The notes: generated from the sequence alone by a model not told the origin. 64,000 nucleotides of DNA from Belliella baltica DSM 15883 (GCF_000265405.1 NC_018010.1:2067501-2131500); one strand, 5' to 3'. Numbered from the stretch's first letter, positions 51,871 to 60,512 are shown. Translations and numbers: made by a program.

Positions 51871-52926
51871 TTAACCGAAGAATTTTCCAGAAGCTTGTCT
51901 GGCCTCGAAATGTGCTTTTGCCAGGGCAGACCTTTTTCCTTCGGGAGAGAGGTCTAAATGGCTGCTGCCATCAGCAAGTGTAAAGTCAAAGCCAACTTCT
52001 TTGGTAACTCTTTTGAGATCATTGATGTGTGTTTGAGTGGCAAACTCTTCTTTGGTATGTGGGCAGACTGCCATGCCTCGTTTTTTTCCTTCAATTTTAT
52101 ACAAGTTTGCTCCAAGTTGGGCCAGCCTCTGGAAAATGTGAAAGAATTTTCCGAAAGGCATCCAAATCAAAAAGAGAATCACTGTGATGGCATGGGTTAC
52201 GGCCATAAACTGGTGCGTCCTTCCATCCAAAAAGGTGTAATCGTAACCTATACCCAATCCTGTTACCGAAATAGCGATCAACAAGACCAAGGGAAGCCAA
52301 TCGCCTTCCAATGACTGGGTTGCGATTACTCCACCATCTTTCACTCTTCTTTTCATCATGATCACTGCTCCGATGATGACAGGGAAAGAAGTCAGGAATA
52401 AGGCTTTGAAGGCTAATATTGATATTAGTCCTCCCAATTCAAAAGAGCCTACTTTGAATCCGAAAAAATTGGCATTGTAGATTTCATAGCTTCCGGGCTC
52501 CAAGGTGAAATGTATCCATCCAAAAGTCAATGGGACGGTTATGGCAAAAGACAACAGACATCCTGTGGCCAATAAAAAGTGTCCCCACCATCTGGTTCTG
52601 CTTCTGTAGGCTATAAAACGCTGAAAAAGGATGTTTCTAAATAGAAGATACACGGATCTGCTGGCATAAGTGATAAAATCCTTGCTGAATAAAAACTGCA
52701 TACTACGTCTCCAGTAAAGCCGAGTGGGTGGTCTTTGTAACCACACAGAATAACGGTAAGCTATTCCAAAAACGGCAAAGATGGTTCCGAACAGGTAGGC
52801 GATAAGCGCTGCATCAAAATTTTGCAGATTCCTGGAACCAATAAACACCAAAATCACCACTGCCAGAGCGGCAATGGTGGCTTTGATAAAGGCTACCCGG
52901 TTTAGCGTTTGAAATAATTTCAGCAT
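51871..52926 (-). CDS. NarI-like membrane protein, putative heme b quinol oxidase subunit
   Basis: A 351-aa protein with about six membrane segments and a soluble C-terminal region of about 90 residues. Histidines within or near the membrane segments (GHFLLATG, WIHFTL, THQFMAVTHA, FFHIFQ) fit the heme b ligands of NarI, HdrE or DsrM-type quinol dehydrogenases. The soluble tail has no cysteine pair, only CPHTKEEF. It lies between narK and the molybdenum subunit and is the likely quinol-oxidising partner. Heme binding is inferred, not shown. Confidence 0.75.
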   Translation of the reverse strand: MLKLFQTLNRVAFIKATIAALAVVILVFIGSRNLQNFDAALIAYLFGTIFAVFGIAYRYSVWLQRPPTRLYWRRSMQFLFSKDFITYASRSVYLLFRNILFQRFIAYRSRTRWWGHFLLATGCLLSFAITVPLTFGWIHFTLEPGSYEIYNANFFGFKVGSFELGGLISILAFKALFLTSFPVIIGAVIMMKRRVKDGGVIATQSLEGDWLPLVLLIAISVTGLGIGYDYTFLDGRTHQFMAVTHAITVILFLIWMPFGKFFHIFQRLAQLGANLYKIEGKKRGMAVCPHTKEEFATQTHINDLKRVTKEVGFDFTLADGSSHLDLSPEGKRSALAKAHFEARQASGKFFG

Positions 52927-53098
52927 AGTGTGGTTCTATTAATAATGATTTTGTGAGTATTATAGTCTAGTAAAGAAATTTATATTTTGACAAATCTTTT
53001 CGAAAGCCCCGATATCAATCAATTGCTAGAATCCATTACTTTCAAACATTCTGGACATCATTTGGCTTCTTGAATTCACTTTACACCTAAAGCATTTA

Positions 53099-54439
53099 TT
53101 ATGAAGGTCTCTCAGCTCCTTTTCTATCGTAGAAATACCAGTTGATAACTGTCGCGAGGACCAGGAAGATAGCAAGTATCCAGAAGAAGCCTTCTGCATG
53201 GCCAGTGCTCCCGATAAAGGCACCAAGGGCCAAGGAGAATATAAATGGGCCATATGCCGCAATTGCCGCTGTCCAACCAATTACCCCGGCCGCTTGTCTA
53301 GGGTTATGCTTAAATATAATAGGAAATTGTCGAAAAGTCGAGGCATTTCCGATTCCTGTGAAAAAAAACAAGGCCATCATGGTGCCCACAAAGAGTGGAA
53401 ACTGCTCCATTCCCGTTGGATTGACCAATCCAAATGAAAGCAAGACGATCACTCCGCCTAAGAGTCCTACACCTGTTATAGTAGTCAAAACAGCCCCGCC
53501 GGTTTTATCTGCCACAAATCCAAAAAGAATTCTGGATGCAGAGCCCACTAAGGGCCCGTAAAAAGCATATTTCAATGGATCCAAGCTGGGGTCAAAGCTG
53601 CCATAAAGTACCTTCATCAGCAAGGGGAAGGCAGCTGAAAGTCCAGCAAAAGTACCAAAGGTCATAAAGTAGGTGATGGTACAATACCAGGTATGTTTGT
53701 CTCCAAAAATATCCAACTGTTCTTTGAAAGAGGCTTTGATTGGAATACTTTTTAGGTATTTCCAACTAATGATACCCATGATGATCAAAAGAGGAGCATA
53801 CCAAAAAGCACCACTTTGCAGGTAAATCTCTTTTGAAACCACTTCTCCTGTTGCCTTATCTACACTTTGGAAAAGCTGAGGTGCTCCATATAAGGCTACT
53901 CCGATCATGACAGGGGTCATGAACTGGGCTATGCTGACACCAAAATTACCGATGCCTGCCTGAATTCCCAAAGCTGTTCCCTTTAACCTGGCTGGGAAAA
54001 ACATATTGGTCGATGGCATAAAAGAAGAGAAATCTCCTCCTCCAAATCCTGCCGTAAGGGCAAGAACTACAAATACCCAGAAAGGTGTTCCAGGATTCAT
54101 CACTGCCAAACCAATCCCAATCACCGGGACAAGTTTAAGTATTGTAGCTACTGTAATGGTATGTCTGCTGCCATAGATCGGGATCAGGAATGTATGGACA
54201 ATCCTTAAAGTTCCTGCAGCCAGTCCGGGGAGAGCAGCAAGCCAAAACAGTTGGTTATCTGTGAATGAAAAGCCGATACCCGGTAGTCGGGTGACGATAG
54301 CGGACATCATAAACCAGGTACAAAACGACAGGGTCAATGCGATAGTAGTGATCGTGAGGGTACGCCAAGCAATTTTTTTTCCGGTTGATTCCCAAAAATC
54401 GTTGTCTTCAGGATTCCATTCTTTCAGCCAAGTAGCCAT
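53099..54439 (-). CDS. narK: NarK-family nitrate/nitrite transporter
   Basis: A 446-aa MFS transporter with about 12 membrane segments. Nitrate-porter stretches include AGFGGGDFSSFMPSTNMFFP near residue 130, LKGTALGIQAGIGNFG, and GVIGWTAAIAAYGPF near 385. It is the first gene of the operon that includes the reductase, so it should bring in nitrate, perhaps in exchange for nitrite. The intergenic region upstream holds an FNR/DNR-like dyad at a class II activator position. 52927-53098 has no gene. Confidence 0.92.
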   Translation of the reverse strand: MATWLKEWNPEDNDFWESTGKKIAWRTLTITTIALTLSFCTWFMMSAIVTRLPGIGFSFTDNQLFWLAALPGLAAGTLRIVHTFLIPIYGSRHTITVATILKLVPVIGIGLAVMNPGTPFWVFVVLALTAGFGGGDFSSFMPSTNMFFPARLKGTALGIQAGIGNFGVSIAQFMTPVMIGVALYGAPQLFQSVDKATGEVVSKEIYLQSGAFWYAPLLIIMGIISWKYLKSIPIKASFKEQLDIFGDKHTWYCTITYFMTFGTFAGLSAAFPLLMKVLYGSFDPSLDPLKYAFYGPLVGSASRILFGFVADKTGGAVLTTITGVGLLGGVIVLLSFGLVNPTGMEQFPLFVGTMMALFFFTGIGNASTFRQFPIIFKHNPRQAAGVIGWTAAIAAYGPFIFSLALGAFIGSTGHAEGFFWILAIFLVLATVINWYFYDRKGAERPS

Positions 54440-54461
54440 AGTTTTTTGCTTTTATTGGAAG

Positions 54462-54469
54462 CAAAGGTA
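54462..54469 (-). promoter_or_regulatory. -7 element of the narK promoter
   Basis: On the minus strand TACCTTTG matches TAnnTTTG, 22 bases ahead of the start codon. No good TTTG lies at the right distance upstream, as expected for a promoter that depends on an activator. Confidence 0.55.
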
Positions 54470-54491
54470 ATTTACTAAAACACAACAAAAG

Positions 54492-54505
54492 ATGACAAAA
54501 GTCAT
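54492..54505. promoter_or_regulatory. FNR/DNR-like box upstream of narK
   Basis: ATGAC-AAAA-GTCAT is a perfect palindrome with the four-base spacer of Crp/Fnr sites. Its centre is about 42 bases upstream of the start expected from the TACCTTTG element. Confidence 0.6.
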
Positions 54506-54545
54506 AAAGAATGATGATACAAATGAAATGAAAACCTTTGCATTT

Positions 54546-54566
54546 AAAGATAAATTTGTCTTTTAA
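54546..54566. promoter_or_regulatory. second AAAGAY-N7-TCTTTTAA site
   Basis: A 21-bp match to the putative Rrf2 operator, here in the narK/queD divergent region. It overlaps TAAATTTG (54551-54558), a likely -7 element of queD 24 bases before its start codon, so the match could in part reflect the promoter. Confidence 0.5.
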
Positions 54567-54581
54567 ATAAAGGTTTAAATT

Positions 54582-54989
54582 ATGTTGAGTATTACAAAAA
54601 TTTTCACATTTGAAGCAGCGCACCGGATTTCAGATCATGATGGAGCCTGCAGTCAACTACATGGGCATAGCTATAGTCTGCATGTGACAGTATCAGGAGA
54701 TGATTTGAAAAAGGACATGCTGCTGGATTTTAAAGATTTGAAGAAAATAGTACAAGAGGAGGTGATTGAAGTATTTGATCATGCCCTTCTTTTAAAAGAA
54801 TCCGAAAAAAACCTGATTGATTTTGAAAAAATTGGCCAGAAGATTTTTTGGATGCCTTATGAACCTACGGCAGAACGGATATTGCTTTGGATGAAAGATA
54901 GGATTGCTCCCCAATTGCCTTCCCATGTAAAATTGGAAGGTTTGACCCTCTATGAAACTGCGACTTGCTATGCAAGATGGAAAGATTGA
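54582..54989 (+). CDS. queD: 6-carboxy-tetrahydropterin synthase family protein
   Basis: A 135-aa QueD/PTPS-fold enzyme that makes 6-carboxytetrahydropterin from dihydroneopterin triphosphate, on the queuosine path. Zinc ligands are in FEAAHRIS (about 8-15) and LHGHSYSLHV (about 26-35). The catalytic Cys is in GACSQLHG, and DHALLLKE and PTAERI complete the family set. It is divergent from the nitrate operon and alone, so the neighbourhood says nothing about its job. Confidence 0.9.
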   Translation: MLSITKIFTFEAAHRISDHDGACSQLHGHSYSLHVTVSGDDLKKDMLLDFKDLKKIVQEEVIEVFDHALLLKESEKNLIDFEKIGQKIFWMPYEPTAERILLWMKDRIAPQLPSHVKLEGLTLYETATCYARWKD

Positions 54990-55002
54990 TGACCGTATTC
55001 TG

Positions 55003-55134
55003 CTGTTAGGGATTTGCAATCCCGAACCTAGATAAAGAGGATTTCAAATCCTCTTTTCCGGTTTAGGGTAAAATGAAATTTAAAATTCACGTTATCTGTA
55101 CCTCGAAATTGCAAATTTCGAGGAGCAAGGATAA
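55003..55134. repeat. four-hairpin intergenic repeat, copy 1
   Basis: About 130 bases with the order: GGGATTTGCAATCCCG, CTAGATAAA, AGGATTTCAAATCCT, CCGGTTTAGGGTA, a decayed third hairpin, and CCTCGAAATTGCAAATTTCG ending in AGG. Copies 2 and 3 share the same order. The third hairpin is damaged in this copy. The remainder of 54990-55368 shows no gene. Confidence 0.85.
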
Positions 55135-55368
55135 GATAAAGTTCTGCCGTCCACAGCTGGCTTATGGCGGGCGTGGTTTTGGTTTTGTTGATGGTGAGAA
55201 TTGGATGATTACCAGATTGATAAAATAAGTATTATCTATGGTTCTCTGTGAAAATATTATAGGAATTGTCTCAATTGAACTAGTGTACAATGGTAAAAAA
55301 GTTTGAAAGAATGTAAATCTATTGGCACAATAATTGAAAATGTGATTGGATAAACCAACAACTTAGCT

Positions 55369-56244
55369 ATGCTTTTAATTTCACAATTCTTATCACGAAA
55401 AAAGATTGGTGCCTTATTTTTAAAATCCTTTTCAAGGCAAAAAAAAATTCTATTTAGTTTTGTTGCATTCTCCTTTTTTTTCTCCAGCTCCTTTGCTCAA
55501 TCCATGTATGTCAGCTCCACTGTTGGAGCAAACTTAAGAAATGGGCCTGGAACTGATTACAATGTGATCAGTACAGTTGGGTACAACAATCAGGTAAAAG
55601 TAGTCGGGAATGAAGGTTCCTGGAAAAGAGTCGAATACAATGGGAATACAGGGTATATCAGCTCTTCTCTGCTTAGCGAAAAGCAAGGCAGGTCCTCTCA
55701 AAATAATTCATCTTATTCGAATAGGGGCAGTTGAGGTGCAAGAACATCAAGCGTTGCGAGAGGTGCTTCCGGATATACTACTGCTATTGGTTTGAGAGGT
55801 GGATTTACCTCTGGAGTTTCTTTGAAACACTTTATCAGTTCGAGAGGTGCTCTTGAATTCGTTGTTGGTTCTCGATGGCATGGAGTTTCCATTTCGGGGA
55901 TGTATCAGATGCATCAATCTGGAGCCTTGGGAGTGCCTGAACTTTCATGGGTATATGGACTCGGTGCAAGGGTAGGTCATTATGATAGGTATTACTATTA
56001 TTATGGCTATAGAGGTCCGGGAAATTGTCAGGATCCGAATAATCCGAGATGTTACCCCTATTATAACCGCTATCGTACAGGTGGGTTTACAGCAGTGGGA
56101 TTACTGGGGATTGGAGGTTTGGAATATAAATTTAAGGATATCCCATTTACGCTCGGCATAGACCTTATTCCTTATTTTTATTTCAACCATTGGGGAGGGA
56201 GTTTTATAGATGGAAGTATTTCAGTCCGTTATATTTTGAAGTAG
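55369..56244 (+). pseudogene. secreted SH3b-domain protein with an in-frame stop
   Basis: A single reading frame runs from 55369 to 56244 (about 291 codons) except for one TGA at 55732-55734. The first part has a basic N-terminus, a hydrophobic signal ending SSSFAQ near residue 45, and an SH3b domain (ANLRNGPGTDYNVISTVG, GNTGYISSSLL). After the stop the frame continues GARTSSVARGAS into a tyrosine- and glycine-rich beta domain that ends in an aromatic strand like an outer-membrane or surface barrel (GTDLIPYF-type, SVRYILK). A CGA-to-TGA change would explain the stop. Either this is a new pseudogene, a sequencing error, or the short SH3b protein alone is made. Confidence 0.8.
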
Positions 56245-56288
56245 ATACTGGCTGTTAGGGCTGCCCAGCTGCCAGCTGTTCCCAGCCG

Positions 56289-56416
56289 TTCGGGATTTGC
56301 AATCCCGAACCTAGATAAATAGGATTTGTAATCCTTTTTCCGGTTTAGGGTAGAATGGAATTAGAAATTCCTTTTAACTGTACCTCGAAATTGCAAATTT
56401 CGAGGAGCAAGGATAA
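56289..56416. repeat. four-hairpin intergenic repeat, copy 2
   Basis: All four palindromes are intact: TTCGGGATTTGCAATCCCGAA, cut here to its core GGGATTTGCAATCCC, then AGGATTTGTAATCCT, GGAATTAGAAATTCC and CCTCGAAATTGC with its partner arm. It lies directly after the stop of the 56421 gene. Confidence 0.9.
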
Positions 56417-56420
56417 CGGT

Positions 56421-56735
56421 TCAAGTTTTCCCGGAACCAATTCTGATATTTTCCCAAAACATCTCGGTTGACTTTGGAATAGCTGAATTAAAATCACTCT
56501 TAATTTTCTCTTCAAAATCAATTCCTACAAGGTAAAATGCGAGATCCAGGCTTGAAAAATGGGTTCGGTATTCATCCCGAATCTCTGCCACTTCTCTAAG
56601 ACAAAGATTGGCTGTGGGGTTGTTGTCAGGAAGGTATGTCAAGTTTAATTCTTTTTGTATTGAATTGGTCATATCCTGAAATTCCCCTGCCTGAATTTTT
56701 TGAAGTAGATTTTGAAGTTCAGAGGTATTAGCCAT
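56421..56735 (-). CDS. small hypothetical protein after the HPP gene
   Basis: A 104-aa cytoplasmic protein, mainly helical and charged, beginning MANTSELQNLLQKI. I do not recognise a family. I chose the ATG at 56735, 4 bases after the HPP stop; an earlier ATG would overlap that gene by 53 bases. A partner role with the HPP transporter is possible only from position. Confidence 0.65.
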   Translation of the reverse strand: MANTSELQNLLQKIQAGEFQDMTNSIQKELNLTYLPDNNPTANLCLREVAEIRDEYRTHFSSLDLAFYLVGIDFEEKIKSDFNSAIPKSTEMFWENIRIGSGKT

Positions 56736-56739
56736 TTGC

Positions 56740-57375
56740 TTAAAATTCAGTCTGTTTGGTTTCCTTTTTCCAAAAATAGACTTTCTCTCCATATTTTAAA
56801 GGCCGGATTTCTTCATCTCTGTATGGATAAACCCTGTTTTTGGATAAATTATTAAATAAAATAGCCATTACAAAAAGAATGATGATACCGGTCAGGATCG
56901 GGTTGATGACATAAAAGTATCCCATTGATTTGATTTCATCCGAACCGATGTTGGCAATCAAGGCAATGGCACCCCCGGGAGGATGTAAAGTTTTGGTGTA
57001 TTGCATGGCCAGAATAGCCAATGAAACAGACAATGCAGGTGAAAACCAGATCATTGATTCAATGTAAAAAAACTTATAAACTGTAACTCCAATAACTGCC
57101 GAGATTAAGCTTCCCAAGAATAAATTTCTGGGTTGAGCAAATGGACCGTGAGGATTGCCGAATAATATGACTGAGGTGGCTCCAAATGCTCCAATCAAAA
57201 ATAAAATATCCGAATTGTCATCAGTGTGGAAGAGTCCTTGAAGGATGCCTATAGTACTTAAACCTAAAAAGCCACCAAAAAAAGACCATGCATTATCCCT
57301 TGGGTTGTGTCTCGTTTCTTTATAGACAATGTATCGGGCTTTTTGGAAGGACTTTTTCAGCTTTTTCTTTTTCAT
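56740..57375 (-). CDS. HPP-family membrane protein
   Basis: A 211-aa protein with about five membrane segments and the family signature TLHPPGGAIALIA near residue 125. Other HPP proteins (in cyanobacteria and chloroplasts) have been linked with nitrite transport. Its place beside the nirK cluster fits export or import of nitrite, which is inference. The start at 57375 (MKKKKLKKSF) is preferred to an ATG 18 bases upstream. Confidence 0.82.
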   Translation of the reverse strand: MKKKKLKKSFQKARYIVYKETRHNPRDNAWSFFGGFLGLSTIGILQGLFHTDDNSDILFLIGAFGATSVILFGNPHGPFAQPRNLFLGSLISAVIGVTVYKFFYIESMIWFSPALSVSLAILAMQYTKTLHPPGGAIALIANIGSDEIKSMGYFYVINPILTGIIILFVMAILFNNLSKNRVYPYRDEEIRPLKYGEKVYFWKKETKQTEF

Positions 57376-57458
57376 GGCTGCAAAAATAGGCAAATTGCCT
57401 TATGTCATGTTTTAAACCATCTTAGATTTCAAAAAATGACCAAGGACCAACCTAAGCT

Positions 57459-57578
57459 GTTCGGGATTTGCAATCCCAAACCTAGATAAATAGGATTTGT
57501 AATCCTTTTTCCGGTTTAGGGTAAAATGGAATTTAAAATTCCTTTTATCAATCCTCGAAATTGCAAATTTCGAGGTAC
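57459..57578. repeat. four-hairpin intergenic repeat, copy 3
   Basis: It has the same order as copies 1 and 2, with GGGATTTGCAATCCC, AGGATTTGTAATCCT, GGAATTTAAAATTCC and the CCTCGAAATTGC hairpin. It runs up to the stop codon of the SCO gene at 57581, so it may act as its transcript end. Confidence 0.9.
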
Positions 57579-57580
57579 AG

Positions 57581-58171
57581 CTAATTTTTTGCCACAGCCA
57601 CAATCTTGTTTACGATCTCCTCATTGACCAATCCAAGCCCTTCTTTTTGGTACTTCATGACTCCTTGACGGTCAAAAACGGAGATGATGTTGGAATGGGA
57701 AAAATCTATGGGATTGATTTGTTTGTACTTGACGGCCATGATATTGGCAAAATCCCTCACGCCATCTTCGGTGCCTTGTAGGAAAAGCCATTCCGGGCCT
57801 TCCATTTGGTTGTCCTTGGCAAATTGCTTTAGTTTTTCAGGGGTATCATTGATAGGGTCAATACTGACCATCACGTATTGGATATCTTTCATTTTTTTGG
57901 ATGAAACTCTTTCCTCGATCATGCGCATATCTGCTACCAATCTAGGACAGGCTGTTCTACAGGCCGTATAGATCATCACTACGACCAATGGTTTTCCTTT
58001 GAGGTCTTTGAACTCGATGGTCTGGCCATCCTGGGTATTCCATTCAGAAGGAAGCTGATAAATAGAGAGGTCATCCATGGTCTCTTCCATATTTTCAGAT
58101 TGTTCTATTTGGGTGTTTTCCTGACAAGAGAAAAGGAAAAAAGATAGAAGTATAAGGCTGAAGTAACGCAT
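57581..58171 (-). CDS. SCO1/SenC/PrrC-family copper protein
   Basis: A 196-aa lipoprotein (LFSC near residue 16) with the SCO thioredoxin-like fold: CRTACPRL supplies the CxxxC copper site and the His in IDFSHSN the third ligand. In oxidase systems it delivers copper or reduces the site. Here it follows nirV and nirK, so it may load copper into NirK. I use the ATG at 58171, giving MRYFSLILLS; the frame upstream overlaps nirV. It probably overlaps the end of nirV's operon unit with 7 bases between. Confidence 0.9.
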   Translation of the reverse strand: MRYFSLILLSFFLFSCQENTQIEQSENMEETMDDLSIYQLPSEWNTQDGQTIEFKDLKGKPLVVVMIYTACRTACPRLVADMRMIEERVSSKKMKDIQYVMVSIDPINDTPEKLKQFAKDNQMEGPEWLFLQGTEDGVRDFANIMAVKYKQINPIDFSHSNIISVFDRQGVMKYQKEGLGLVNEEIVNKIVAVAKN

Positions 58172-58178
58172 GACAGGT

Positions 58179-58967
58179 TTATTTAAATGTGAGTTGATTT
58201 TGTGGGCCGGCATCTTTGGCACATCTGAACCCCAGAGTTGTGAGGGAGAAGTTGGCCTTCAGGCTGGAGCGCATGGCAAAGCGCATAAATGCTGCGTAAT
58301 TCATCATGTCTTTGGCACCGATAGCACCTGCGGCGCAGAATAATCCTGCATCTGTGTTGCCGTTGTTTCTGGATTCTCCGGTCAGGATGATGGAATTGAA
58401 GTCCTGAGTCCATTCCCAGACCATGCCATGCATGTCTTGGACTCCCCAGTAATTGGCTTCAGAGTTCCCTACGGTTTTCATGTAGGTTTTGGGTTGTTCG
58501 TAGCTTCTGAGTATGGATACATTATAGAGGCTGTCTGAGCGGGCATCTCTTTTGGAAGTTGAGGCCATGGCAGCATATTCCCATTCATCCACTGTAGGAA
58601 GTCTTTTTCCCTGACACTCGCAGTAAGCTTTGGCAGCAAACCAAGATACCATAGTGACAGGCTTGTCCATCAGATTGGCAGGCGCTTTCAGGTCATTTTC
58701 CCAGTTGGACAAATACCTGTTGTCAGCAAATAACTTGGTGACATTGGATTTTTGCCATTTGGAGTGATTTCGGACAAATTCCTGAAAGTCCGCATAGGTG
58801 ACAGGGTGTTTGTCCAAATAGAAGTCCCCCACAGCAGTTTCGGGCTGTTCACCTACTCCGTAGAGGGGAGTATAATTCCCCCCTTCTATCAGAGCCATTT
58901 GATTATTTTGGGCTGAGGCATTGCTGATCAGAAAAAAGCCTGCCATCAGTAAGATTAACTTTCTCAT
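58179..58967 (-). CDS. nirV: NirV-like formylglycine-generating-enzyme-family protein
   Basis: A 262-aa secreted protein (signal peptide residues 1-19, cut after ASAQ) made of one SUMF1/FGE-sulfatase domain: FYLDKHPVTYADFQEF, PVTMVSWFAAKAYC, RLPTVDEWEYAA, VWEWTQDF and LGFRCAKD. NirV proteins accompany copper nitrite reductases in several denitrifiers; their task is not settled. The gene starts in the last bases of nirK (4-base overlap), so the two are coupled. Confidence 0.9.
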   Translation of the reverse strand: MRKLILLMAGFFLISNASAQNNQMALIEGGNYTPLYGVGEQPETAVGDFYLDKHPVTYADFQEFVRNHSKWQKSNVTKLFADNRYLSNWENDLKAPANLMDKPVTMVSWFAAKAYCECQGKRLPTVDEWEYAAMASTSKRDARSDSLYNVSILRSYEQPKTYMKTVGNSEANYWGVQDMHGMVWEWTQDFNSIILTGESRNNGNTDAGLFCAAGAIGAKDMMNYAAFMRFAMRSSLKANFSLTTLGFRCAKDAGPQNQLTFK

Positions 58968-60442
58968 TTCTTTCTTCTTTTGTTCACCATTTCAGGGGTG
59001 ACTTCGGAACCGTTATTCCCCCAGCTGTTGTACACATAAGTCAATACGGCTGCTACCTCTTCATCCTTGAGCTGCTGGGAAGGCATGATGCTGTTGTATT
59101 TTTTTCCGTTTACTGTGATTTCACCTGAAAGCCCATGAAGTAATGCATCTATAGAGCGATTGACGTCAGCATTCAGATAGTCGGCATTGGCTAGGGGAGG
59201 GAAGGCATTAGCTACCCCTTCACCATTGGCTTGGTGACAGGCAAAGCAGGTCTGCATGTAGATTTTCTTTCCTGTATCGATCAGCTCACTTTTGGTCATA
59301 GTCACTGGAGGGCTTACATCATTGCCATCTTTGGGCATTTTCTGAATGGTACTTCCTTCAGGGAGATAGATCCCTTCCATGATTTCTCCGGCAAAGATTT
59401 TTTCATTTTCTTCACCAGTTACACTTAAGATTCCCAAAGCACCTTTGTTGAATGCCCTGAAAATGGAGTGGTCTACGAGGACAAGGTTAGAGGGTACATC
59501 AGCTTTGAATTCCAGGATCGCAGCTCCACCTGCCGGGACCAAAGTAGTACCCACATTGGAATTGATCTGATCACCACCGTCTACATAGACTTTATCGAAA
59601 ATTTCTCCGATGACGTGGAAGGAAGAAGCCAGGTTAGGGCCACCGTTTCCAAAGAAGATCCTGATGGTTTCACCTGCTTTTGCTTGGAGTGCATTTTCTC
59701 CGCTGAGCCCATTGACGCTACCGTTGAATACCACATAATCAGGTCTTTCGTCGTAAGCTTTTTGCATGTCGAAAGGCTGTAAACCAGGTTCTCCAAATCT
59801 ACCTTCAGTATAAAAGTCTCCTTGCATCACATAGAACTCTTTGTCTACTGGAGGTAAACCGCCTTCTGGTTCTACGAGAATCAGTCCATACATTCCGTTG
59901 GCGATGTGCATGCCCACTGGAGCTGTAGCACAGTGATATACATAAAGCCCAGGATTGATCAATTTGAAAGAGAAGGTTTTTTCATGGCCTGGTGCAACAA
60001 ATGAAGCTTCGGCGCCACCTCCCTGACCTGTCACCGCGTGGAGGTCAATATTGTGAGGAAGCTTATTATCAGGGTGATTTTTGATTTTAAATTCCACTTC
60101 ATCACCAACCCTAGCGCGGATAAATGATCCTGGTACAGTTCCGCCAAATGTCCAGAAAAGGTAAGATACCCCATCGGCCATTTCCATTTCCTCTTCGGTG
60201 ATTTCCATTTCCATGTAGAGTTTCATGGCTGGTCTGTTTCCAACAGGTGGAGGTACATGGGGAGGTGCAGTCAGTTCTGCTACCATTTCTCCGAATACTT
60301 TGGTTTTGCTGTAATCCTTTGTGTAGCTTTTGGCACCTGTGTTCCTAGACTGGCTTTGGGTGCAGGCTGTAAAAGCTAAAGCTAATATAAAGAGTAAAGG
60401 ATAGAAATATCCTTTAATTGGGCTAATGTTTTTGTAGTTCAT
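58964..60442 (-). CDS. nirK: copper nitrite reductase NirK with C-terminal cytochrome c
   Basis: It reduces nitrite to NO in the periplasm. The 492-aa lipoprotein (FTAC, Cys near residue 27) has two cupredoxin domains. Type 1 and type 2 copper ligands are visible in HNIDLHAVTG and YHCATAPVGMHI, and the second-domain His lies in SSFHVIGE and LVDHSIFRAF. A class I cytochrome c follows (about 385-485), with CFACH and Met in NSIMPSQQ, so the electron donor domain is built in. It heads the nirK-nirV-SCO operon. An FNR/DNR-like box lies 101 bases upstream of the start. Confidence 0.95.
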   Translation of the reverse strand: MNYKNISPIKGYFYPLLFILALAFTACTQSQSRNTGAKSYTKDYSKTKVFGEMVAELTAPPHVPPPVGNRPAMKLYMEMEITEEEMEMADGVSYLFWTFGGTVPGSFIRARVGDEVEFKIKNHPDNKLPHNIDLHAVTGQGGGAEASFVAPGHEKTFSFKLINPGLYVYHCATAPVGMHIANGMYGLILVEPEGGLPPVDKEFYVMQGDFYTEGRFGEPGLQPFDMQKAYDERPDYVVFNGSVNGLSGENALQAKAGETIRIFFGNGGPNLASSFHVIGEIFDKVYVDGGDQINSNVGTTLVPAGGAAILEFKADVPSNLVLVDHSIFRAFNKGALGILSVTGEENEKIFAGEIMEGIYLPEGSTIQKMPKDGNDVSPPVTMTKSELIDTGKKIYMQTCFACHQANGEGVANAFPPLANADYLNADVNRSIDALLHGLSGEITVNGKKYNSIMPSQQLKDEEVAAVLTYVYNSWGNNGSEVTPEMVNKRRKK

Positions 60443-60512
60443 GGTTTCGTATTTTTTAATTTCATGGATTTACTTCGTTGACTTCAAAAGGCGATTAGGC
60501 TTTTTGTCACTA

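Noticed and set aside
55732..55734. TGA as a recoded codon (selenocysteine or tryptophan)
   Set aside because: No recoding element was seen, and all other genes use TGA as a stop. A nonsense change or sequence error is simpler.
55003..57578. The three repeats as a CRISPR array
   Set aside because: Copies are about 1.2 kb apart, over 100 bases long, and themselves made of palindromes. There are genes between them and no cas genes.
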